Positions 1-5,053 of a stretch of 5,053 bases of DNA are shown here, in pieces; position 1 is the first letter of the stretch, and each line of letters opens with the position of its first letter. A program made the translations under genes and the position numbers. Below the pieces are notes generated by a model, which was not told the origin of the DNA, did no database searches, and worked only from the letters and a program-made list of their open reading frames with translations. Origin of the DNA: Cyanobacteria bacterium M_surface_7_m2_037 (GTDB lineage Bacteria; Cyanobacteriota; Cyanobacteriia; PCC-6307; Cyanobiaceae); NCBI GenBank assembly GCA_016882585.1, contig VGPP01000122.1, positions 1 through 5,053 of the forward strand. The letters run 5' to 3'.

Positions 1-52
1 GGCGGTCATGGCAGCAGCGCGCGCTAGGGCCGAAATGGTTGGCGCAAGCCTG
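1..52. other. Left-edge spacer, no gene assigned
   Basis: This short stretch lies beyond the stop codon of the uracil-DNA glycosylase gene. On the plus strand one frame reads eight codons and ends at TAG (25-27), so the 3' end of a convergent gene is possible. Another plus frame stays open from the window edge into the glycosylase gene, stopping just past position 120. On the minus strand an ATG lies at 9-7 and could start a gene continuing to the left. There is too little sequence to choose between these, and no terminator hairpin with a T-run is visible. Confidence 0.2.
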
Positions 53-697
53 TCACAGCGGAGTGGTCAATTGGGCCAGGCGCCGCTGCACATCCTGGAG
101 GTCGTGCCAGGTGAGCCATTTGGGTGAACCACGCTCCTTGGACGCGTTGCGCAGCAGATAGGAGGGATGCAGGATCGGCATTAACCAGCGGCCCTCCAGG
201 CTTCCCCCCTCACCTTTGCGCCACTGGCCGCGCAGCTTGGTGATGCCTCCCTTGATGCCCAGCAGGCCTTCCACCGCCGTGGCACCGGCCAACAGGATCA
301 CCGCCGGATCCACCAAGGCGATCTGCTGCTCCAGCCAGGGCCGGCAGGCGGCCATCTCCAGGGCGGTGGGCTTGCGGTTCTCCGGTGGCCGGCACTTCAC
401 GATGTTGCACACGTAGGCATCGCGATTGCTATCGATGCCAACGCTCTCGAGCATTCGATCGAGCAGCTGGCCGGAACGCCCCACAAACGGCTTGCCTTGC
501 TCGTCTTCCTGAGCTCCCGGGCCCTCCCCGATCACCATCAGCGGCGCCTGGGGATTGCCGCGGCTCACCACCACCTGGATGCGGCTGCTGCCGAGGCCGC
601 AGCGGCGGCAGCCATCACAGGCCGCGGCCAGCTGCGTGAGCTGTTGCTCCTGCTCGAACGCAGACGGGCGACTGGCGGCCGGCGGAAACATCGTCAT
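53..697 (-). CDS. Uracil-DNA glycosylase, family 4 (Fe-S cluster type)
   Basis: This is a 214-residue DNA repair enzyme that removes uracil, arising from cytosine deamination or dUTP misincorporation, as the first step of base excision repair in the cytoplasm. The active-site motif GEGPGAQEDEQGKPFVG is at residues 57-73, and the second motif HPSYLLR is at 177-183. Four cysteines fit the 4Fe-4S ligands of family 4 enzymes: C30 and C33, then C102 and C118. The 16-residue spacing of the last pair and the spacing of about 69 residues between pairs match the thermophilic archetypes. C27 and C97 are extra. The third position of motif 1 is Gly where Ala is common. Length is normal for the family. 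The start at 697 is followed two codons later by a second ATG (691), and neither has a Shine-Dalgarno sequence. The gene lies 10 bp after the VOC gene on the same strand, so co-transcription is likely, though no functional link is known. Confidence 0.95.
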   Translation of the reverse strand: MTMFPPAASRPSAFEQEQQLTQLAAACDGCRRCGLGSSRIQVVVSRGNPQAPLMVIGEGPGAQEDEQGKPFVGRSGQLLDRMLESVGIDSNRDAYVCNIVKCRPPENRKPTALEMAACRPWLEQQIALVDPAVILLAGATAVEGLLGIKGGITKLRGQWRKGEGGSLEGRWLMPILHPSYLLRNASKERGSPKWLTWHDLQDVQRRLAQLTTPL

Positions 698-707
698 GAC
701 GGCGACT

Positions 708-1082
708 TTATGCAGCGCTCACCAGCAGCAGCAGGCCATTGCCTTCGGGATCGAGCAGCCACACTTCATGGCCGAAGGCTTCCTGCCGGGGCTCTTCCAA
801 CCGCTCAGCCCCCAGCGCCAGCGCCTGCTCCATCCATCGCGCCAACGCGGCCGCGTCCCCCTGGCGTTTGAGGCACACCGCAAGCCGTCCGCGCCCCTGT
901 GGCAAGGGCCGCTGGCGGCTTGGGCGATACAGCTCCAGCCAGCCCATCGCCGGCAGCAGCACACGCCAATGGGCCGTGCTGAATCCTGGCGTGGGGGAAG
1001 CGTCCACCAAGGCCGCATAAAAAGCCGCAAGAGCTTCGGGGTTGTCGGCGGCCAGCACCACCGCTGCGGCTACCGGCTCCAT
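708..1082 (-). CDS. VOC family protein (glyoxalase/bleomycin-resistance fold)
   Basis: This is a 124-residue protein of the vicinal oxygen chelate superfamily; its substrate is unknown. It opens with a beta strand and helix (VVLAADNPEALAAFYAALV), has a strand with WLELYRP in the middle, and ends with the hallmark DPEGNGLLLLV. This is the usual layout of paired beta-alpha-beta-beta-beta modules. The frame stays open further upstream, to a GTG at 1190. I chose the ATG at 1082 because family members begin directly with the first strand, and the additional 36 residues look unconserved and would fill the divergent promoter region. The first strand has no histidine of the kind that usually starts the metal site. 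Glu in WLELY and His/Glu in FGHEVW are possible ligands, so a metal-dependent activity is uncertain. The gene is probably the first of a two-gene leftward unit with the glycosylase. Confidence 0.8.
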   Translation of the reverse strand: MEPVAAAVVLAADNPEALAAFYAALVDASPTPGFSTAHWRVLLPAMGWLELYRPSRQRPLPQGRGRLAVCLKRQGDAAALARWMEQALALGAERLEEPRQEAFGHEVWLLDPEGNGLLLLVSAA

Positions 1083-1233
1083 CGAATCCAACACGGCCTG
1101 ATCAGACACGGGGCTTACCAGGCTCGCCGCTACCAAACAGTGTGCGCTGAACGCTTGCGCGGATGGTGCATACGGCAGGATGCACATCACACCGGCAAAG
1201 CCCTGCGGCGTTGCCCCTTTCGTCGCTGCGCCG
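1083..1233. promoter_or_regulatory. Divergent intergenic region with a short inverted repeat
   Basis: With the chosen starts, about 150 bp separate the leftward VOC gene from the rightward aminotransferase gene, so promoters for both should lie here. I see no convincing -35/-10 pair on either strand. The only clear symmetry is GTGCAT (1166-1171), an 8-bp spacer, then ATGCAC (1180-1185), a perfect 6-bp inverted repeat. It could be an operator, but six-base arms are weak evidence. Both flanking reading frames stay open through part of this region, so one or both genes could start further out and shrink it. Confidence 0.35.
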
Positions 1234-2427
1234 ATGCTGCGCCCGCCCTCTCAGCGCAACCTGACGCTGTCCGCCCGGGCCGAGGCTCTTCAGCCTTCCC
1301 TCACCCTGGCCATCGCCGCCAAATCCAAGGCGCTCAAGGCCGAAGGCCACGACATCTGCAGCCTCAGCGCCGGCGAGCCCGATTTCGACACCCCCTCCTT
1401 CATTTGTGAGGCGGCCGCCGCGGCTTTGCGCAATGGCCAAACCCGCTACGGCCCCGCCGCCGGTGAGCCAGCCCTGCGGGAGGCGATCGCCGCAAAACTG
1501 AACCGCGAAAACCAGGTGCCCACCCGCGCCGAACAGGTGCTGGTGACCAATGGCGGCAAGCAGGCGCTCTACAACCTGTTTCAGGTGCTGCTGGGCCCGG
1601 GTGATGAGCTGCTGCTGCCCGCTCCGTATTGGCTGAGCTATCCGGAGATCGCGCGCCTGGCGGGAGCTTCGGTGCGGCTGCTGCCCAGTTCCGCCGCTGA
1701 AGGCTTCCGGCTCGATCCCACTCAGCTCGAGGCCGCCATCACACCCGCCAGCAAGCTGCTGGTGCTCAACAGCCCTAGTAACCCCACGGGGATGGTGCTG
1801 AGCCGCGAGGAGCTGGAAGCCATCGCCGCCGTGCTGCGCCGCCATCCCCAGGTGGCGGTGGTGTGCGATGAGATCTACGAATTCCTACTGGCCCCTGGCC
1901 ATCAGCACCACAGCCTGGCTGCTGTGGCGCCGGATCTCGCCGATCGGGTGTTCACCGTGAATGGCTTCGCCAAGGGGTGGGCAATGACGGGCTGGCGCAT
2001 CGGCTGGCTTGCCGGCAACGCCGATGTGGTGAAGGCGGCCATTGCGCTCCAGAGCCAGAGCACCAGCAACGTGTGCAGCTTTGCCCAATTCGGCGCCCTG
2101 GCCGCGATCGAAGGCTCCCGCGACTGCGTGCACGCCATGGCGGAGCAATTCAACGAACGCCGCCAACGGCTGAGCGATGGTCTGCAGGCCATCGACGGGC
2201 TGCAGCTGCTCCCGCCCGAAGGGGCCTTCTACGCCTTCCCGGATGTGAGCAGCACCGGCCTCGACTCGATGACCTTCTGCAACCGACTGCTCGATGAGCA
2301 CGGCCTGGCGGTGGTGCCCGGCGTGGCCTTCGGCGACGACCGCTGCATTCGCCTCTCCTGCGCAGCCGCCAACAGCACCATCGACGACGGGCTCAACCGG
2401 CTCGAGCGCTTCGTGCGCAGCCTGTAA
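1234..2427 (+). CDS. aspC: PLP-dependent aspartate/prephenate-type aminotransferase (class I, subgroup 1-gamma)
   Basis: This is a 397-residue cytoplasmic aminotransferase, probably aspartate:2-oxoglutarate and possibly prephenate (arogenate-forming) transamination. With the ATG at 1234, the Schiff-base lysine is K247 in NGFAKGWAMTGWRIGW. Other PLP contacts are N183 in NSPSNPTG, and D212 and Y215 in CDEIYE. R373 in CIRLSC binds the alpha-carboxylate. K109 in GGKQALYNLF corresponds to the lysine that contacts the distal carboxylate of dicarboxylic substrates in the Thermus aspartate aminotransferase, which also shares the Ala-Lys pair at the active lysine. SLSAGEPDFDTP near the N-terminus is typical. 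The frame is open up to an ATG at 1180, but the resulting 18 extra residues lie outside the normal N-terminus, so 1234 is preferred. The next gene starts about 70 bp downstream on the same strand. No terminator is evident, so read-through into the transporter genes is possible. The exact substrate is uncertain. Confidence 0.93.
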   Translation: MLRPPSQRNLTLSARAEALQPSLTLAIAAKSKALKAEGHDICSLSAGEPDFDTPSFICEAAAAALRNGQTRYGPAAGEPALREAIAAKLNRENQVPTRAEQVLVTNGGKQALYNLFQVLLGPGDELLLPAPYWLSYPEIARLAGASVRLLPSSAAEGFRLDPTQLEAAITPASKLLVLNSPSNPTGMVLSREELEAIAAVLRRHPQVAVVCDEIYEFLLAPGHQHHSLAAVAPDLADRVFTVNGFAKGWAMTGWRIGWLAGNADVVKAAIALQSQSTSNVCSFAQFGALAAIEGSRDCVHAMAEQFNERRQRLSDGLQAIDGLQLLPPEGAFYAFPDVSSTGLDSMTFCNRLLDEHGLAVVPGVAFGDDRCIRLSCAAANSTIDDGLNRLERFVRSL

Positions 2428-2498
2428 AGCGGCCGGCGCGCAGGGAGAATCAGCGAGCACCCGTTGCGGTGATCCCGCAGCTGATTCAGCAACCGAGC

Positions 2499-3458
2499 AT
2501 GTTCAAGTTCCCCCAACGCGGCCGAGAACGTTCGGCCGCCGTACTGGCCGGTATCGGCCTGGCCCTGGCTCCGGCGGCCCTTCCCTCCCTCAGTCCGGCA
2601 CTGGCTCCCCTGCCAGCCGTGCAGGCCCAGCAGAGCAGCAAACCGGTGCTGCGCATCAGTGCCATTCCCGATCAGCAGCCGGAGAAGCTGAACCGGCTCT
2701 ATGGGCTTGTGGCCAATGAGCTAAGCAAACAACTCGGGGTGCAGGTGCAGTACGTGCCTGTCACCAACTACGCCGCAGCGGTGAGTGCGTTCCGCACCGG
2801 CAACCTCGATCTGGTGTGGTTCGGCGGCCTCACCGGCGTGCAGGCACGCCTGCAGAAGCCCGGCGCCAAGGTGCTCGCTCAACGCGACATCGACGCCTCC
2901 TTCCACACGATCTTCATCGCCAACACCAAGAGCGGGCTGAAGCCGGTCACCACCGTGCAGGGGCTGAGCCAGCTCAAGGGCAAACGCTTCACCTTCGGCT
3001 CGGAAAGCTCCACCTCCGGCCGCTTGATGCCGCAATACTTCCTCGGCCAGGCCGGGGTGAAACCGAATCAGTTCGCCGGCGGCTCACCGGGCTTCAGCGG
3101 CAGCCATGACGCCACCATCGCCCTGGTGCAGAGCGGTGCCTACGAGGCCGGCGCCGTGAATGAGCAGGTGTGGCGCTCCAACCTGCACAACGGCAAGGCC
3201 AGTCGCTCCAAGGTGATGGCGATCTGGAAAACACCGGGCTATCCCGACTACCACTGGATCGCGCAGCCGGATCTCGACAAGCGCTTCGGCAAGGGCTTCA
3301 CCAACCGAATCCAACAGGCGATCCTGAGCTGGCGGCCGAGCAATCCCGAGCAGAAGCAGATCCTGAGCCTGTTCGGAGCCCAGCAGTTCACCACGGCCAA
3401 GGCCAGTGCCTACAGCCGGATCGAACAGGTGGGTCGCCAGATCGGCCAGATCCGCTGA
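2499..3458 (+). CDS. PhnD-like ABC transporter substrate-binding protein (phosphonate/phosphite or putative selenate)
   Basis: This is the 319-residue periplasmic receptor of the importer encoded downstream. The N-terminus is a signal peptide: arginines at 7, 9 and 11, a hydrophobic stretch at about 13-38, and a likely cleavage after VQA at residue 43. The mature protein has the type 2 periplasmic-binding fold of the PhnD family. Y91 (NYAAAV) and W107-F108 (DLVWFGG) line the expected cleft. S171-T172-S173-G174 is the oxyanion-binding STSG loop of PhnD. H203 (GSHDA), E222 (VNEQVW) and D250 (PDYHW) align by eye with the E. coli ligand-binding His, Glu and Asp. Length is close to the usual 300-340. 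A GTG at 2469 would add 10 residues before the signal peptide. ATG 2499 is preferred because it puts the charged n-region at the start; neither site has a Shine-Dalgarno sequence. Substrate is unresolved. A PhnD-like cyanobacterial family is annotated as putative selenate-binding, and this protein may belong there. Confidence 0.88.
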   Translation: MFKFPQRGRERSAAVLAGIGLALAPAALPSLSPALAPLPAVQAQQSSKPVLRISAIPDQQPEKLNRLYGLVANELSKQLGVQVQYVPVTNYAAAVSAFRTGNLDLVWFGGLTGVQARLQKPGAKVLAQRDIDASFHTIFIANTKSGLKPVTTVQGLSQLKGKRFTFGSESSTSGRLMPQYFLGQAGVKPNQFAGGSPGFSGSHDATIALVQSGAYEAGAVNEQVWRSNLHNGKASRSKVMAIWKTPGYPDYHWIAQPDLDKRFGKGFTNRIQQAILSWRPSNPEQKQILSLFGAQQFTTAKASAYSRIEQVGRQIGQIR

Positions 3459-3508
3459 TCACGGGCGCCTGAGGCCAGCAGGCAGCAGAATCGAGGGGCA
3501 TTCCGATC

Positions 3509-3530
3509 GTGGGGCGCCTATGCGCCCCGC
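3509..3530 (+). other. Intercistronic RNA hairpin after the binding-protein gene
   Basis: GGGGCGC (3511-3517) and GCGCCCC (3522-3528) are perfect complements around the 4-base loop CTAT. One G-U and one G-C pair extend the stem to 9 bp. It lies 50 bp after the binding-protein stop and 21 bp before the next start. No T-run follows, so it is not a canonical intrinsic terminator. Hairpins in this position after binding-protein genes often stabilise the upstream mRNA or reduce read-through, giving more binding protein than membrane components. That role is inferred here. Confidence 0.55.
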
Positions 3531-3551
3531 ACCCGCGCCCCTCACGTTCCG

Positions 3552-3779
3552 ATGACGCTGCTGCTGGATCTGGTGCTGGTGGTGGCCGGGTTGCTGCTCT
3601 GGCAGCGCAGCTGCAGTGAGGGCGACGATGTGTGGGTGCTGTTCCTGCGCTCGCTGGCGGCCATCGATCTAGCCGTGATCGCCCTGGGCAATGGCGTGCT
3701 CTGGTTGGAGATCCCCTTGCTCTTGCTGGCTCTCACCCTGCCATCGGTGAAGCGCATCGAAGGCGAGGAGGGCCGCTGA
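3552..3779 (+). CDS. Small three-helix membrane protein of unknown function
   Basis: I do not recognise this 75-residue protein. It has three hydrophobic segments, at about 2-17, 27-45 and 48-64. An acidic loop (EGDD, 23-26) joins the first two, and the tail is charged (KRIEGEEGR, 67-75). Asp39 and Glu53 lie in or at the edges of membrane segments. About nine in ten codons end in G or C, matching neighbouring genes and supporting real coding. The frame is open upstream back to the binding-protein stop but has no start codon there, so ATG 3552 is the only reasonable start; it has no Shine-Dalgarno sequence. It sits between binding protein and ATPase and overlaps the next tiny gene by one base, so it is probably made with the transporter. 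The helix 2-helix 3 pattern faintly recalls MrpF-type antiporter subunits, but the spacing between the acidic residues is about ten residues shorter, so I do not assign that name. Confidence 0.65.
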   Translation: MTLLLDLVLVVAGLLLWQRSCSEGDDVWVLFLRSLAAIDLAVIALGNGVLWLEIPLLLLALTLPSVKRIEGEEGR

Positions 3780-3865
3780 TGAACCCCCGCGGCCCCGACA
3801 TCATCGAGCTGATGCTCGTGGGGTTGATCCTGGCGCTGCTGGCCTTCCGCTTCAGCTCGCTGTAG
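3779..3865 (+). CDS. 28-residue single-helix membrane protein, translationally coupled
   Basis: The ATG shares its A with the TGA stop of the preceding gene (TGATG, 3777-3781), the classic arrangement for termination-reinitiation. The product starts MNPRGPDIIE, has one hydrophobic helix at about residues 8-23, and ends FRFSSL. All 27 codons after the start end in G or C, which is unlikely by chance even in this GC-rich DNA and supports coding. It stops at TAG, 23 bp before the ATPase start. No family is recognisable at this length. It may be a small accessory subunit of the transporter, a partner of the 75-residue protein, or the remnant of a longer gene. Confidence 0.5.
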   Translation: MNPRGPDIIELMLVGLILALLAFRFSSL

Positions 3866-3888
3866 CCCGGCAGGCACAGTGGGAAGCC

Positions 3889-4683
3889 ATGAGCGACCCC
3901 GGCCTCAACGCAAGCGCAAGCCAATCCAGCCCGGTGCTCGAGCTGCGCCACGTGATGGTGCCCGGCCGGCAGCTCCCTCGGCTGGAGGACATCGAGCTGC
4001 GGCTGGATCCGGGCGAGCGGGTGGCCTTGCTGGGGGCGAGCGGTGCTGGCAAGAGCACGCTGCTGGCGGTGGCCAATGGCTTGCTGCAGCCCAGCCAGGG
4101 CGAGGTGCGCTGGAGCGGACAACCCCGGGCCCGCAGTGCCCGGGCCCGGCGCCGCCAACAGGCCCGCATCGGCACCCTCTGGCAAGACCTGCGGCTGATT
4201 GAAGAGCTCAGCGTGCAGCAGAACCTCAACTGCGGCCGGCTGGCCAGCTGGGGCTGGCCGCGGGCGGTGCTCAACCTGCTGCTGCCCCTGGAGAGCGAGG
4301 CCTGCGCCCAGGCGCTGCGCCAGGTGGATCTCGAGCCCCATCTGCTCAGCCAACCCGTGGGTGAGCTCTCGGGCGGCCAGCGCCAACGGGTGGCCATCGC
4401 GCGCTTGCTGCGCCAGCAGCCGCAGCTGTTGCTGGCCGATGAACCGCTGGCCAGCCTGGATCCACGCTTGGCGCAGGAGTTGCTGCAGCTGCTGTTGGAG
4501 CAGGCCGCACCACCGCGGGCGTTGCTGTTGAGCCTGCACCGGCCTGATCTGCTGCAGGGGTTCGATCGGGTGATCGGCCTGCGCCAGGGAAGGATCTGCT
4601 GGGACCGCCCCGTGGCGCAGCTCCAAAGCTCAGACCTTGAAACCCTCTACGCCGGTATCGCAGAACCCACCCTCACCCGATGA
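3889..4683 (+). CDS. ABC transporter ATP-binding protein, PhnC-like
   Basis: This 264-residue cytoplasmic ATPase powers the importer. In order it shows Walker A GASGAGKST (49-57), the Q-loop glutamine Q99 in LWQD, the signature LSGGQRQRV from residue 160, Walker B LLLADEP with D184 and catalytic E185, the D-loop SLD, and the switch histidine H217 (LHRPD). All catalytic residues are present. The stretch between Q-loop and signature, with NCGRLASWGW followed by an arginine-leucine-rich segment, resembles the GRL insert of phosphonate-type PhnC ATPases and argues against a generic efflux ATPase. An arginine-rich patch (RARSARARRRQQAR) precedes the Q-loop. The start at 3889 follows GGGAAG (3880-3885), one of the few purine-rich ribosome-site candidates in the window. 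The stop overlaps the permease start by 4 bp. PhnC membership rests on motifs and neighbours; the substrate is not known. Confidence 0.92.
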   Translation: MSDPGLNASASQSSPVLELRHVMVPGRQLPRLEDIELRLDPGERVALLGASGAGKSTLLAVANGLLQPSQGEVRWSGQPRARSARARRRQQARIGTLWQDLRLIEELSVQQNLNCGRLASWGWPRAVLNLLLPLESEACAQALRQVDLEPHLLSQPVGELSGGQRQRVAIARLLRQQPQLLLADEPLASLDPRLAQELLQLLLEQAAPPRALLLSLHRPDLLQGFDRVIGLRQGRICWDRPVAQLQSSDLETLYAGIAEPTLTR

Positions 4684-5053
4684 AACCCGCTGCGCCGCTG
4701 CTGCTGCTGTTGCCCGCGCTGGTGCTGCTGCCGCTGGTGGCGCTGCTGCCAGGCCTGGTGCATGGGGGCGGCTGGGATCTAATCGGCCAGTTTCTGCTAG
4801 CAGCAGTGCAGCCCTCCACCGATCCGGTGGTGCTCGAGTCGCTGCTGCGGGGTCTCGGGATCACCGCAGGCATGGCCCTGCTCGGCTGGTGCGCCAGCCT
4901 GTTGATCGGCATCGCCGCAGGCCTGGCCAGCTCCCGCCTGCTCTGGCGCACCCTGATCGGCCACAGCTGGCCGGCGGAAGGGATCCGGCGCCTGCTGGCG
5001 ATTCCGCGTTCGATTCATGAACTGATCTGGGGCCTGCTGCTGCTGCAGGTGAT
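4680..5053 (+). CDS. ABC transporter permease, PhnE-like (partial, 3' end beyond window)
   Basis: The ATG at 4680 overlaps the ATPase stop as ATGA, showing translational coupling. The frame is open for 124 complete codons and leaves the window without a stop. Residues 6-27 form a leucine-rich first membrane helix, and residues 59-83 (from GLGITAGMALLGW) a second. The sequence then shows RRLLAIPRSIHELIWGLLLL at 103-122. This matches the LRAIPELVWALLF-type segment of PhnE-family permeases, the cytoplasmic EAA-like loop that docks on the ATPase, followed by the start of the next helix. The protein should form the membrane channel used by the binding protein and ATPase encoded upstream. Leucine is very abundant, with repeated CTG runs. 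The C-terminal half and any further operon genes lie outside the window. Confidence 0.88.
   Translation, partial: MKPAAPLLLLLPALVLLPLVALLPGLVHGGGWDLIGQFLLAAVQPSTDPVVLESLLRGLGITAGMALLGWCASLLIGIAAGLASSRLLWRTLIGHSWPAEGIRRLLAIPRSIHELIWGLLLLQV

Noticed and set aside
555..1409. Long plus-strand open frame (284 codons) opposite the VOC and glycosylase genes
   Set aside because: Its translation is Arg/His/Gln-rich with no domain, and it runs antisense to two recognisable families. It is a product of high GC.
1483..1490. GCGATCGC (HIP1 octamer) as proof of cyanobacterial origin
   Set aside because: Only one perfect copy was seen in 5 kb, which is not far from chance at this GC content. It was used as weak support only.
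1102..1845. Minus-strand 247-codon open frame opposite the aminotransferase N-terminal half
   Set aside because: It is the low-complexity mirror of an enzyme with intact catalytic motifs, and no family is recognisable.
1885..2460. Minus-strand 191-codon open frame opposite the aminotransferase C-terminal half
   Set aside because: It is the antisense shadow of conserved PLP-binding sequence and has no motif of its own.
2428..2498. Possible terminator or promoter between aminotransferase and binding-protein genes
   Set aside because: The GC-rich GCGGCCGGCGCGC stretch forms no solid stem with a T-run, and AGGGAG at about 2441-2446 is not placed before any usable start codon. No feature called.
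3467..3483. GCCTG ... CAGGC short hairpin after the binding-protein stop
   Set aside because: It is a five-base stem with a seven-base loop, weak beside the nearby 9-bp hairpin and easily expected by chance in this composition.
3733..4626. Minus-strand 297-codon open frame covering the ATPase
   Set aside because: It is the Gln/Leu/Ala-rich antisense translation of a fully conserved ABC ATPase, and it spans several gene boundaries on the other strand.
4637..5020. Plus-strand 127-codon open frame overlapping the permease
   Set aside because: It is out of frame with the ATGA-coupled permease, which has clear helices and a PhnE-type loop. Its own product is Ala/Arg/Gly-rich with no pattern.

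Overview
The window is high in GC, densely coded and looks bacterial. The most likely source is a high-GC picocyanobacterium of the Cyanobium / freshwater-to-coastal Synechococcus type. This is inferred from the gene set, the short spacers, the near absence of Shine-Dalgarno sequences and the style of the aminotransferase and binding protein. One GCGATCGC octamer (HIP1, positions 1483-1490) fits a cyanobacterium, but a single copy proves nothing. No rRNA, tRNA, CRISPR array, insertion sequence or phage gene is visible.

Layout. Two genes run leftward from about position 1082: a small VOC-fold (glyoxalase/bleomycin-resistance type) protein, then, after 10 bp, a family 4 iron-sulfur uracil-DNA glycosylase. 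A divergent spacer of about 150 bp separates them from a rightward block. That block begins with a class I (subgroup 1-gamma, AspC-type) PLP-dependent aminotransferase. About 70 bp later comes an ABC importer cassette of the PhnD/PhnC/PhnE type: a secreted substrate-binding protein, two very small membrane proteins, the ATPase, and the first 124 residues of the permease, which is cut by the window edge.

How the genes work together. Binding protein, ATPase and permease form one oxyanion/phosphonate-type uptake system. The ATPase stop and permease start overlap (ATGA), and the two tiny membrane proteins overlap each other (TGATG), so the block downstream of the binding protein is translationally linked. 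A strong GC hairpin without a T-tract sits just after the binding-protein gene. It could lower expression of the membrane components relative to the binding protein. The substrate cannot be read from sequence alone: phosphonate, phosphite and selenate are all open. Selenate is a real candidate because a PhnD-like family of cyanobacterial binding proteins carries that predicted annotation.

The most unusual point is the pair of unrecognised small membrane proteins (75 and 28 residues) between binding protein and ATPase. Everything else appears to be ordinary chromosomal housekeeping or transport content.
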